NCBI GenBank assembly: GCA_910589415.1
Contig: OU342630.1
Span: forward strand, 70,986,186 to 71,050,185
Origin: Malachius bipustulatus
Lineage: Eukaryota > Arthropoda > Insecta > Coleoptera > Melyridae
DNA: 64,000 bases
Direction: 5' to 3'
In this document: positions 12,546 to 24,945 of the stretch, piece after piece
Numbering within the stretch: position 1 is the stretch's first letter
Layout of the letters: every line of letters starts with the position of its first letter
Program-made: the position numbers and the translations under genes
Notes under the pieces: model-generated
Databases searched by the model: none
Told to the model about the DNA's origin: nothing
The model's input: only the letters and a program-made list of their open reading frames with translations

Positions 12546-15008
12546 ATGTCACAAAAACGCCTGGATCTAGATCCTGGACCCGAGGCCCCCAAGGCAAGCA
12601 TACTGTGTTTCGATATAAGCCATTTGGGACAAAATACTCAGTTTATCGTATGCACTATATCAGTATTTTTCTTCTTTTTAATTTATGGATACATGCAAGA
12701 ATTGATTTTCACCATTGAAGGTTTTAAAGTATACGGCTGGTACTTAACTATGATCCAGTTTAGTTTCTACAGTATATTCGGCACAGTTGAAGTTAAGATG
12801 AGAGGAGCGACAAATAGAAAGTATGTCAATCAATAAGTATAATAATAAGAAATGGCAGATAAGGAACTCCTTTACTTACGCATAAAGTTTCTTTAAGAGT
12901 AGTTATGTGACATTAATACCTGAAGATTATACCTGGAAGTCATCCTTGATGTACCTATTGTGTAGTGTTACTAGTGTTTACCTTGTCCACTTACATTACG
13001 CATACTTGAAGCATAATTAACCTTTTATTTTTTAAATGATTTCTGTTTGGTCTGAAGATGGCTGGAGTTTCAAAACGTTTAATCAACAGAGAAAGAAAAT
13101 AGAGTCCCAAATTTAGCCAAGTAAAACTTTTCTTCTACTTGTTTTTAGGTGGAAGTTTGTTTGGATGTCTGAAAAAGGTTTTGTCAAAGTTAAAGCCACA
13201 ATATCAATAAGGTTATTAATGACTGCTAATTTAATATCTCAAGAGTCACCACAACAAAAATTTTACTGAATCGCTCTGCTTTTTTTTACACTAGTAAGAA
13301 ATATTGTTTCCTAGCGTAATGATGATAATATATTTCAGCAAGCTGCCCTGGGTAATAATAATAATAAAAAATAAACATACTTTCATGGAGTTCTTATCCG
13401 CCACTTTAAAATAAAATAAACCTACTTTTGAAGTTACCTACTAATAAATTATCATTGCAGAATTCCCATGAAGATGTATTTCCTCTTGGCCTTACTGACT
13501 CTTGGTACAATGGGCTTTTCAAATTCTTCCCTGGGATATTTGAATTATCCCACACAAGTTATATTTAAATGTTGTAAACTGCTGCCTGTAATGGCTGGTA
13601 GTATACTAATACAAGGAAAACGGTATGGACCTTTGGACTTTTGTGCTGCAATACTAATGTGTGTCGGATTAACTTTATTTACATTGGGTGTGTATGGTTG
13701 ATTAGTCTCTAGTCACTCACTATCACTACCATTAACAATAGTTATTTTTCTGTTTTTTGTTCTTATACTTTTCAATAGATGCCAGCATCTCGAGATAAAA
13801 GGGTGACTGATAATAATGGTAGCATTGTTGGAGAAATTGATGCTTAAGTTGGGATCCATGATAAATAGCAGCTATACTTAACTTGATAAATCAATCTTAC
13901 ATTATTTTATGATTCGGGCAAATAAGAGTAGCTGGCTACAATAAAAAATTAATATTGTGGATGAACCACAAATTAAACTGTCATTATCTTATGAAAGAAA
14001 AAAAATTATCTTCAATGAAAGCAAGCATGCTAAATTATAATTTCTTGCATCCTTTACAGAGAGAGATAGTAGCTAGATACTCTGAGCCTGAGTCCCCGGG
14101 ACAGGGCTATAGTAGTTGTCGAGAGGCCCTTCATGCAGGTGCCAAATACTAAAATAAAAAAAAATTCATCAGGTTGAATTCGTAAAACTGTAAAAGTTTT
14201 ACAGATTCAATCTCTGACATGATTTTTTTAAAGCCTCCCTAAATTAATAAATTTATTGTTTTCAGCCGATTCACAAGTTCAACCTAATTTCAATGTAAAT
14301 GGCATAATAATGATTTCAATGGCTCTACTTTGCGACGCCATTATTGGAAACGTTCAAGAAAAGTCGATGAAGACTTATGGAGCTCCAAATGCAGAGGTCG
14401 TGCTTTATTCGTATGGGATTGGTTTTGTGTATATATTTCTGTTCCTGCTATTAACCGGAAATCTTATGGATGGTGTAAACTTTTATGCAGAAGTAAGTAT
14501 CTATCTAGATATTATAGCATTTTTGCCAGTTCTTGTTGTTCCACTGATACAAGAAACATGAAGTTCCTGTTTTAATGACAAAATTATTATTTTCTAGAAC
14601 CCCAGGAAACTCTACGGTTATACATTTCTCTTTTCCATTTCCGGCTATCTGGGGATACAAATTGTCTTAACTTTGGTGCGAACCTGCGGAGCATTTGCAG
14701 CGGTGACTGTAACAACATGCAGAAAAGCAGTGACAATTATGATTTCATTTTTATTCTTCAGTAAACCATTCACAATGCAGTGAGTAACATGATAGTTTTT
14801 ATAATGTTTGAAATTATATTTTTTTTATTACAGGTACATGTGGTCAGGCCTCCTAGTCATTTGTGGAATATATTTAAACTTTTTTAGTAAACGATATAAA
14901 TTATCGTTTGGCGATCTAGAGAGATCGCTTGGAAGATGTATCAGAACTGTGAGAATTTACACAGAAGCGAGAAAATATCGAACGGGTCATTACATGGCTA
15001 ATGTCTAG
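12546..15008 (+). CDS. PAPST2: PAPS transporter 2, SLC35B3 family
   Basis: Encodes a 361-residue Golgi nucleotide-sugar-type antiporter that imports PAPS, the sulfate donor, from cytosol into the Golgi lumen for sulfation of glycans and proteins. Coding exons: 12546-12820, 13461-13687, 14266-14492, 14598-14779, 14834-15008. All junctions are GT..AG and the phases join without error. Family signatures seen: FDISHLGQNTQF near residue 22, YGYMQELIF, GYLNYPTQVIFK, DAIIGNVQEK, EVVLYSYGIGFVY, and near the end AAVTVTTCRKAVTI followed by YMWSGLL. The sequence is hydrophobic throughout, consistent with about ten membrane helices, and the length matches the family. The ATG at 12546 is chosen because it gives the expected N-terminal length. 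It stands alone, with no close neighbour on its strand. Name rests on motif recognition. Confidence 0.93.
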
Positions 15009-16406
15009 AGTTTAATCAAACACGGAAGACTCTCAATTGTCTGAAAAGTAGATGTGATATTTAACGGAATACAGGATAGCAAAAATATAAATAGAATCAA
15101 GTCATAGAAAAACAAGAGCATGGGTAGTGATAGTGACGTGCTCACTTTGTCAGTTAGACCTATATGCAGATTATGGTTCCTGTAACGTATGCCTCCATCA
15201 TTATAACCGAGGAAAAGTCTTTATTTCACCTACAAAATCTGCTTATTTACTTTTTATATCAAATTTAATTATTGTTCATGTTCTTGTTTGAATTTTTTAA
15301 TATATACCTACATTTTAGTAGCTACTGTTGTTTGTTGTTTCTGTATTCTTTGTCCAATCAGTTTTTTTTAATAGGAAAGGAATTTAATTTATAAATTCAA
15401 CTGTACTTATACGAGTCAAATAATTTAAGTAATTTAATGGATATACGGTCATTAATGAGAATACAGTTCAAAGAATTTAAACTGGAATACTGGGAAATTT
15501 ATTACAAACTATTCATTTTAACCACTTTCAGGACAACTGTATGTTAAAATAGTTCTAAATTACACACATATGTTCCTTCTATTTTGGGCATTTGATACCA
15601 TTGGGGTGAATTCAACGTGTTTGGGGTGAATGTTTGTACATAAAATCAATTGAAAAAAGTTGTAAATTGTATTTTAAAAATCAAAACCTCAAACAATTTA
15701 AAAAAAATTAAATTCAACTAACTTAATGACTTTAATAATTACAAGCCTGATGGGCCAACCACGGTTCGAATAAAGTTTAAACACAATATACCTTCTTTTG
15801 ATTTAGTTTCGGGTGGTTGAGTTTTTTAAAGAAAGTTTGATGTCTTAAAGTTTGCGCAAAAACAATGACTCTCGACCCAGGTCAGGGCAGAGATATTGTT
15901 AGTCAAATTACTCTACCCCCTTTCTTTTTATTAATAGAACAAAACTTCTGGATTTATTTTCATGTAATGTAATCACTGATCATTATGTAAATTAAGATGA
16001 AGGATGAAGTCATCCAATTCTTCATCATCATATCCTATAGCTGAAATCTGGCACCATTTCATTTTTAATCGTGGTAACATACCTAACTTTTCGTTTTGAA
16101 AAAAAAAAATTAAAACAAGCATTGAAGAAAAAAACCTGTAATTTAATAAGTAAGTTATTTATTTATCAAAAGTGTTAAGTATAAGCATTAAAATATAAAT
16201 TACGATGTGATCATAATACATTGTTAGATATGCTTTTCCTTTCCATTTCCAACAAACCTACAAAATAGCTGATGTCAGAGGTAAAAAAATTCGGGAGAAT
16301 TATTCTGAATCCTAAGAAAACTTTCAAACATTTTCACCCTTCACTTGTTGAAAATGGAAGAGAATATTTTCCAAAAGAACACAACTTGAAAAAATACAAA
16401 CTATTT
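15009..16406. other. PAPST2 3' region and tail-to-tail gap to CCT3
   Basis: AT-rich sequence between the convergent PAPST2 and CCT3 stop codons. It should include both 3' UTRs. No coding sequence or clear transposon was recognised. Confidence 0.5.
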
Positions 16407-19400
16407 TTATTCAGCTTCTTGAGCAGCTGTAGCTTGACTCGGAGTTGGAGGCTCTTTACCCCCAGATTTCTTCGATCCGGACACAATGTCGTCGATACGT
16501 AAGAGGAAGATTGCCGTCTCCACGGCCGTTTTGTAAGTTTGCAATTTGACGGCGAGAGGTTCCCAGACACCCTTCTCTTTCTGTTCTACCAATTCTCCTG
16601 TCTCTCCATCGATTCCCCAAGTACAAGGTGTATTAGCATCTGCAAAAATTAATACACATTATAATTGAATCTCAAAAAGGCTGTTCAGAAAGACATTTAT
16701 TTCTTCATCTAATTCCTTTCCATTAAATTTGTTTTGGATAATTGGAGCATTGGCCGGAGTAACGTTGTAACTTACATTTTAACATGAGACTCAAAAAATG
16801 TACCTTGCAACATTATTGAATGGAATGTTTTCATTTAGCGATTCTTAAAATATTGTTTAAATATTATTTAAGGTAAATTAGGCAACAACTAAAGCTTTGG
16901 TGGAAGCATTCTGCCCATTTAAGCCTGCTGAATCGAAAAAATTACTCCAAAAAATTATGTAAGTTACAACGTTACTCCGGCCAACGCTACAATTCTGGGT
17001 AATTTTGATTTTTGTTTTTCATTGTCATTTTTGTGAAGACAGCTACCTACTCATTTTGTGGTTGAAGGATCAGAATTCGCACTGGCGTGAAAACAGTTGC
17101 TAAAAAGATAGCTGACAATTTTTGGACGCACTGTATGTACTTATATACTTTGAAATATTATCTGATAGCTACTGAGTTGTGTTGTTTATTTCAATAATGC
17201 CTGACAGCAAATTATTGAGACCGAGTTTTTTCAATTTGGACATGGGAAATTATTACCTACTTCTTTTAAAAACATCCTCTAGAAATTAGGTACTAATGTA
17301 GATTCAAATTTTTTTCAGGAAAATCATAAATCGAATAACTACCTTTTTCCAAAATAGGAAAATTTTGAAAAAATTACGGAAGATCACCAGAACTGGTACC
17401 TACGAGGTAAACAAGAAATTATTTCTTGCAAACAACTACAGGAGCAGGTACTTTGAATCATGTCAAACATCCCCCCCCCCATTTTTATGATTTGTCATGA
17501 TTCAAATTTTTGGTGTACCTCGTAGGTACCGGTTCTGGTGATCGTCCGTAATTTTTTCAAAGTTTTTCTATTTTGGCAAATCGGTTTTTTTAATTTTTCA
17601 TTTTTATGGGGTTGTTTGAAATGATTCAAAATACCCGCCTCTGTAGTTGTTTGCAAGAAATCATTTCTGATGTACATCATAAGAACCTACCGGTTCTGAT
17701 GCTGCTCTGTAATTTTTTCAAAATTTTCCTATTTTGACAGATCGGTTTTTTTAATTTTTCATTTTTATGGGGATGTTTGACATGATTCAAAATACCCGCC
17801 TCTGTAGTTGTTTGCAAGAAATCATTTCTGGTGTACCTCATAGGTACTGGTTCTGGTGCTGCTCTGTAATTTTTTCAAAATTTTCCTATTTTGACAGATC
17901 GAGTTATTCGATTTATGATTTTCCTGAAAAAATTGGAATCTACATATTAGTACCTAATTTCTAGAGGTTTTTAAAAGAAGTAGCTGATAATTTTCCATGT
18001 CCATATTGGAAAACTCAGTCTCAGTAATTTGCTGTAAGGCATTATTTATTATTTACTTCGACATATTTTAAATAAGTTGCTTGAAATAAACCACACAAAT
18101 TTTCAAAGTATACCAGAACATACAGTGCGTTCAAAAATTGTCAGTTATCTTTTTAGCAGCTGTTTTCATGCCAGTAGAATTCACCAGCAAATTGGTTGTT
18201 TGATTTATTTTAATTTTTTAAGTTAGCTTTTGATTGCTTTAGCTGAATTCGTTTATGTTTTACTCTTATTTAATATGTTACTTACACATTGCATTGTTAT
18301 GATTTTAGTATTGTTATTTTAATGAGGGGTTCCTCCTTTATGAAATAAATAAATATAAAGGGTGATCAATTAATGTTTTAAGGAAACTAGAGACATTATT
18401 TTGACAGAATTTTTGTTTTTAGTTACCCACTGAAGAGTAAATCATTTCAAAAAGGCTGTTCATGAGAGCCCTCTCTTTCACTTATTCCCTTCCTTGTTTT
18501 TGTCCTTCATAATTGTTTTTGGAAAATTGTGAGTCATTTTTATGTTTGTTAATTTGTTATTGCCATTTTTGTGTATTCATGTTGTGATGTTGTTCTTGGT
18601 TAGCCGGGCCAGAAAATTATTATTTATTTTATAATTAGTTTTTTGATGTATTTTTCTTGATATGATAATGGGTTTTGCTCCTAATTGTTATGGTCTTTAA
18701 AAGCTTGGTTTAATTTTGCAATTTTTTTCTATCATGTTTAAGATTCTATTAAAAAAAAGGTAATTATTTACATCCGCGGCTCCTAAGTTTCATCAATTTT
18801 TTCGGGACCGAGGAGCGAAATAGGGGTGCTGGGTGGGGTGGGTAAGAAGCTAAAAACAGCCATTGCAAACTAATATCAAGGTCACCACTAAGGCCTCTTT
18901 GGCACTACGGTCGAATTTCTATTTTTTTTTCACTTTCAGGGCAAGGAATATCTTCGAGATTAACAATAGCACAGTTTTTATTTTGAATTTTGCATTTATA
19001 TTCCAAAATACGTGACATCGCTCGCTATTATGGTCCGACTACGTTTGAATCGTAGTACCAGACCGGCTCTGGTGTTGATATTACGAGTTTCCGGTGTCCA
19101 CTCGACACTCTGACCTTGCATGTTTATTGTGATTTTCGCTGTTCTAAACAGGCCCGCACTCAGGAAGACCTTCTTTTGATGCCCTTTTGTTCGCTTATCT
19201 TTCATTTGCAAAGCAAATTAATACCTTCCTGGTGTTACTATAGGTATGTCCTCCACCCCTATACAGGTGTCATAGTGAAACTGTAGGAGCCGCGGATGTA
19301 AATAATGACAAAAAAAAAATGGACAAACCTGCTAATAAAGATTAGGCAGTACTTACCAGTGTGGCTAGCATGTTTAGCTCTTAAAGCAGTCAATGTACGT

Positions 19401-20770
19401 ATAGTATTAGCACCACAGTTTTGTGCTAAAGTCTTAGGTATAATTTCCAAAGCCTGAGCAAGAGCACGGTACGGACCATGCGTGGCTTTTTCAAACAACT
19501 TCTGAGCTACTGCCATCTCAATAGCCCCACCTCCGGGAACCAATCGTGGCTGCAGCATAATATTCCTTGCCACTTGCAGGGCATCCTGTAAATTGCGTTC
19601 CGTCTCATTCAGAATATCCTTACTGGCCCCGCGTAACAGGATCGTGCAAGCTTTGGGATTGTCGCAGTCCACGATGAAGCAGAAATACTCATCGCCGATT
19701 TTCTTGATTTCGAAAAGGCCCGCTCCCGTTCCAACATCGCTCTCTTGTAATTCTTCGGTTCTATTGACGATTGTAGCGCCGCAAGCTCTCGCGATGCGGT
19801 TGTTATCAGATTTACGAACGCGACGAATCGCCGTAATGCCCGCTTTCAGTAAGAAATGCTGAGCGATGTCGGAGACTCCTTTTTCCGTGAACACGACGTC
19901 CGGTTTCAGAGCTATGACTTCCTCGCATTGCTTCTTAACGTGCGCCTCTTCCAATTCAAGAAGTTTCGTGAAGTCCGCTTCACTGGTGATTTCGACGTTC
20001 GTCTGAGATTCGCCTTTCTTGTATTCCAAAGGACAATCGAGAAGTACTATGCGTGGCTTTTCGATCCTGCGTCTCATCTTAGGGTGGGTCACGTCTTTAT
20101 TCAACATGACACCCTTTAATATTTGGGACTCCTCTATCGAACCTCCGGGTATCTTTTCAACTTTAGCATATCGTTTGATGTCGACTTCCACACGACCGTT
20201 CTCTTCAATCAGAACGGTATTGACAGCATCTAAGGCAATATTGACAGCCAGTTCGGTCCAACGTCTAATGAATTTGGTGCCAATACAACCACTGACTACA
20301 TTGGCCAGAGCTGCCTTATCGTTCCTATCGATCGGGATACTTAGGGGTCCCTCCAGGTATGAAATTATATCTTCCAAAGCTCGCCTGTATTCACGAATTA
20401 TCTGAGTTGGATGCATATGCTGCTGCAGGAATTGCTCTGCAGTCGACATTATCTCTCCGGCCAATACAATGACAGACGTAGTGCCATCACCAACTTCTTC
20501 GTCTTGGGTTCTGGCAATTTCTATAATACTTTTAGCGGCAGGATGCTGAGAAGTTATCTCACGTAGAATAGCGTTACCGTCATTAGTCATCACTATTCCG
20601 CCCATCGGGTCCATGAGCATTTTAAGCATAGCCTGTGGTCCCAGACATGTCCTTATTACATCGGCCACTTGCCTGCAAGCGTTGATGTTCTCCAGCTGTA
20701 TCTTGCGTCCAGATTCTCGTTTCGTGTTCTGGCTCAAGACCAATATTGGGGCACGACCACCGCCGAACAT
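16407..20770 (-). CDS. CCT3: T-complex protein 1 subunit gamma (CCT3)
   Basis: One of eight subunits of the cytosolic TRiC/CCT chaperonin, which folds actin, tubulin and other proteins using ATP. Two coding exons: 19357-20770 and 16407-16639, joined across an intron with phase 1 (CACACTG|GTAAGT to TTTTTGCAG|AT). Product is 548 residues, normal for the family. Motifs: TNDGNAILRE at 62-71, the nucleotide-binding EVGDGTTS at 92-99, VVSGCIGTKF near 157, LVPGGGAIEM near 410, and in the last exon CTWGIDGETGEL and ETAIFLLRIDDIVSG. The ATG at 20770 gives the usual N-terminus MFGGGRAPILVLSQNTKRE. Reading through the donor gives a spurious tail that enters a family-A transposon only 47 bases into the intron. 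Confidence 0.97.
16741..16993 (-). mobile_element. Short inverted-repeat element in CCT3 intron
   Basis: The left arm, starting ATTGGAGCATTGGCCGGAGT, pairs over about 35 bp with the right arm ending at 16993 and leaves a loop of roughly 180 bp. The stretch GGCCGGAGTAACGTTGTAAC is perfectly mirrored. Non-coding MITE-like element. Confidence 0.7.
17070..18187. mobile_element. Fold-back element with internal tandem repeats
   Basis: Ends at about 17070-17150 and 18115-18187 are inverted copies (gaaaacagttgctaaaaag against its diverged complement). The middle contains a direct repeat with a period of 161 bp. It lies in the CCT3 intron and has no coding capacity. Confidence 0.75.
17613..17900. repeat. 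161-bp tandem repeat
   Basis: The unit starting 'tgtttga(a/c)atgattcaaa' at 17613 recurs at 17774 with about 90% identity; the second unit fades near 17900. A more diverged partial unit lies around 17490-17612, and an inverted trace around 17420-17475. The repeat sits inside the fold-back element described for the CCT3 intron. Confidence 0.75.
18759..19309. mobile_element. Family-A MITE copy 2, next to CCT3 splice donor
   Basis: Starts GGTAATTATTTACATCCGCG and ends CCGCGGATGTAAATAATGAC. Runs of A on both sides are compatible with an 8-bp AAAAAAAA duplication. Its right end is 47 bases inside the CCT3 intron donor. Compared with copy 1 it lacks the 316-bp insertion, so it shows the uninterrupted family structure. 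Confidence 0.8.
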
Positions 20771-22013
20771 GTTGAGGAATTAAATAAGAAAAAAGTTGCA
20801 GGTGCGGTAAATTGAAAATTTGGAGGTTATGATGAGCACGGCGTATTCGTTGGTCGAATGAGTCTTCCTGTGAAATTATAACCTGTAGTGAGTTCGATTG
20901 CAACAATTAAAAAATTATTACAGGTACTTACAATTTCAGGAAATCTCGTGCTTCCAATAAAACTGATTATTTCATTCACGAGACGTTCTGTATACAATAA
21001 GCGATTGGTATCTGGACTGTCGTCGAGTGGGAGTGGAAAGTGGAACTAGTGGAAGTGTGCAGAGGAAGTGGAATTACTGAAATTGGAATTGGAATGTGGA
21101 TTTACTCTACTGGATTTAAAATATTTCAATATAATTCAGTTTTTTCTGTACTTCTGACTTCTGCCACAATGTTCATCGCATCGCATCTCGATTCCAGGGG
21201 TGCGTTCACAATGGGCGTTCTTAATGGTGTGTTGTTTTAAAATAAACGATCTCAGCAAACAGTTACAGTAGTTGCGTCAGAGATGTTTATCTATACCACA
21301 GTATAGAGTCAGGTCAGTCTATACCTTAGACCTTAGACCATTTACACAGATAGACGCGTCGCTAACTCTCCGAGCTGAAGCAAACGTGTACGTGTGCTGT
21401 GACGTCAGAGTGTGGCATCGTCTGCTAAGAGCGCGAAGCGGCGTTCTATAACTTATGTTTCATTTCAGTTAATAATTTACTGATCAAGCTATTTATTGTA
21501 GACAAAAATGTTTACATGTTCGACACAACATTATTCAAATAGATAGATATTATTAGGTAAATAATTGTTATTATGTAAAGTGAAACTTCTGTTAGATTCG
21601 TGTCTATAAATATTATCTTGTAAAAATCGTTTTTAGTAAAACCGTAAAAAATAATTAAATTTTTTCATCAATATCCGAATGAAAAATTTTGAATCTTTGA
21701 AAAAAAATCTTTAAATGTGTGAAAAGCGCGCGAAATGCCAAGGAAATGCCCCACTCTGACGTCACGCACTCGCCGCCGGAGCTGGCAGATGTTGGCTTCA
21801 CTGAGTGGTGCGGACTGAGACGGGCAGGGCGTGTCTATCTGTGTAAATGGTCTAAGATCTATACTATATCTATGAGCTTGAACTATACTATAACTCTATC
21901 ATAGCAGATGACGAACTTCCTACTCTGAACTAGTGACAAAAGTAGTGCGACCTGCGCTGTGCCTGTGCTTCTAGTGGCGGCCATTTTTTAAGAGGGCAAA
22001 TTTCTCTGTAAAA
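20771..22013. other. CCT3 upstream region and fold-back remnant
   Basis: Holds the CCT3 5' UTR and promoter, whose exact start is not visible. Between about 21280 and 21905 there are inverted arms: 'agaccatttacacagataga' at 21336 and its complement near 21832. They mark another fold-back element. No gene seen. Confidence 0.5.
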
Positions 22014-22480
22014 TACAGGTGTCCCATAATATGTGGGCAATCTCTCGGATTTGGGTGAATTTCGTAAAAATAAATGAAAAAATATCCATAAAATTAATTC
22101 CTCAGAGACACCCCTACAAAGATATTAGCTGTTGAAGTTGAGGGTTGAAAATCAATTTTTTGCAATAACTTTTTTATTTCTTGACCGATTTTGATAATTT
22201 TTGGTTTTATTTTGTATTATTTTGGACTGTTTAGAATAGTGTTTCATAATCTTTGATAGCACATACATAGACCTCGGGATGGCATAATCCCCTCATTCAC
22301 TTGAAAGAAAACAATAAAAATAATAATTTTACAGTTTTTTAAGGTTAATTTTCTTTTTATTAACATTTTTTACATAAAAAATGTCTCTTTATTTATTTCG
22401 ATAGAGCGAACAGTTATCGAGATAAACGTCCTTCTAATAGGTGATGCGCCACAGGAACTTTTTAAATTTCAAGTAAATTT
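22014..22480. mobile_element. One-armed relative of the 3591-4291 element
   Basis: Begins acaggtgtcccataatatgt and continues colinear with the complement of 3960-4291, including 'ggatttgggtgaattt', 'gagacacccctacaaag' and 'tttcgatagagcgaac'. No opposite arm follows, so this copy is truncated or a half element. Confidence 0.65.
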
Positions 22481-24945
22481 TAACAAGATGGCTGACCTTT
22501 GACAATAAATTGAGCAGGAATTTAATTACAATAATTGTCGCAGCCTACTTTGGGAGTAATAAAATAATGAATAATTAATGAATTTATTATTTTAGGATCA
22601 TAGTGCATAAAGACTTTTTGCTTTAAAAAAAAATATGCAACCGATCCATCCAAAAATATATAGGGTGTTCCATTAAAAAAATTACATTTTTTTAAATATC
22701 TCGAAAACGCGATGTTCAATTGTTTTTCTGCTTTCGCTATTTTATTCAGCGGCAAAAATACTACTAGTTTGCTAATTTAACCGACTTTCTAGGTTAAATA
22801 ATAACGAAGTTAGCAATAGTGCCGACTTAATATAAAACACGGTGTATAGTGGCCTTGTTTGTGTGTTTTGATTAGTGCATATATTTTTGGAGATTGTGAG
22901 TTATGAATTGTCTGGTTTTTGGCTGTGAGGTCATCAATGTAGTTGTCGTTTTTTAGTGTTTTAATTGTTATAATTTAAAACATTAAATAAATAATTGTAT
23001 TTGTGCTTATTTTTCATTATACCTATTGTTTTTTTTTTTATATTTTTATATTACATTTAAAAGTTTTTTTTTCGAGTTCAGCCAAGGCAGGAAGCTAAAG
23101 GCTAAAGGCGAAGTGGGCAAGGGCAACTGCCAAGCCTAAGATGAGCCCGCTAAGATCATAATAAGTTAAAAATACCTACTAATGCCCCTATAACTGGTAT
23201 TTAATTCCTATTTAGCACCATATTCTTTGATTAAACTTCAACTAAAAAGGGGCGCTGAGATTTAATTAGCCTAGGGCGCTGCAAACCTCTAATCCGGCGC
23301 TGCTGTTGACACAGTTATTTAGGAGAAGGACAGATGTACAATTATAAAGGAATAGTGTTTCGAAATAGCATATTCTATATCAAGGGCGGAAAGAAGTTCA
23401 TTTCGGCGAGTATGAAGTTATCGGGCCGAGCGGAGCGTAGCGGAGCGTAGCGGAACGAGGGTCGATTGAATACGAGCTTAAATGACTTCGGGTCCGGCCG
23501 AGATATAGACGCTATTTTTTAGCGCATCGCGTTAGAACACTGAATACTTATTGGCTTGTTAGCTTGTTGGCGAATATGTGATGGCGTAAAAATTAATTCA
23601 CTGTCAGTGTAATTTTCCTGTCTAGCGTTCATTTTGTTGCTTTATTGACGAAACCTCAGAAACTATAGTAACCCCCGTTAATCGTTATAATTAGTTAGGT
23701 ACCTACCTGTTATTATTATATTTCCAGCTCGTTTAGACTTGATTGAAATATGCGCGTATCGTGGTCACGGTAGTTGTCAGCTGTGTGCTTGAATTTCGCT
23801 GCCGAGCTCTCACCTGCCGCGTAATCACTAACTGATAACAATTATCAATAGTTGTTATAGTAACTAGTAAATCTGTCCACCCTAGGGCCAGAAAACACGT
23901 TCGTTGCGGGCTGGAATATTTTGTACGCTTGGAAGCGAGCCGCTATTGCATGCATGCAGGGCTGCAATATGCGTCATTCCGCCGGCTATTAAGCTACTGA
24001 AAAGTCGTCTTTCAGAAGCGAGATGCGCTAAAAAAAATTAAGCGAGCGGCTATGCTCCAAAAATAAATGAACAACATATTTTCCAAAGGAATTTTCCCTA
24101 CTAAAAATGGGAGTCGTATTTAGTCATAGTATAAACATCTTTTGAGTTGTGTTCTACATAACGTAACTTTTTTGTTTTATATTATGGTAATATTCAGCCA
24201 CTTAGATTATGTAATATTTGAGAAATTTTTGGGATTTTGGTTCTAATTCAACAATACACAGGGAATGGCCTGTATTCAACAGAGATATTCTAGAGACCCC
24301 GTGGCAAGTTTAGTGGTGCACCGAGGTTGGGAGGGTTTTTGAAAATTTTATCATTGTTTTAGAATGTCCATCATCGAAGCTCTTTGTGGTTTTATGGTTT
24401 CTATTTTTTTTTTCATCTGCATTCAATAGTACGGGAGTGGTCTGGAATCGTCTGTATTGGTATTCAACAGAGATGCGTACGTATCTAGAGACACCAATTA
24501 TTATTACATCATAACCAATTTCGTGTATAACACTAAAGATTGGGAGGGTTTTAGAGAATCTTATCCTCGTTAACTTAGAATGTCCATCAGAGCGCGCATG
24601 GTTTAATATGGCTTCTATTTTTTTATCACATAATAATTATATTCAGCCATATCCATTAAATAAATGCCCAAAGTTAGACAAATAAACCTACGATCAAACA
24701 TAAATATAATGATGTTGATCAAACACCATGTCAACTTACATAAAGAATTATACATATTACATGTTGACTATTACTTTATTTTATGGAAGCCTCACGTATG
24801 TATTTGTAAATTATTGATTCTAATAAACTAATCACTTATTTGGCTTAATACATTACTGGACGTGGACATTAAAAATATGTCTCAAAAAGTGAGCGTATAT
24901 TTTATTCATTATTGATTTATATTAACTACATCATTTTATCACACA
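22481..24945. other. Non-genic, degenerate repeats
   Basis: No exon recognised. Inverted segments 'tattttttagcgcatcgcg' (about 23513) and 'gagatgcgctaaaaaaaat' (about 24019) suggest a remnant element around 23390-24060. Two degenerate direct copies of a block containing 'gtattcaacagagat' and 'gattgggaggg' lie at about 24263-24425 and 24440-24660. Confidence 0.45.

Noticed and set aside
19259..19356. CCT3 ending with the read-through tail instead of a second exon
   Set aside because: A consensus donor at 19356 and a matching phase-1 exon at 16407-16639 restore the conserved CCT3 C-terminus.
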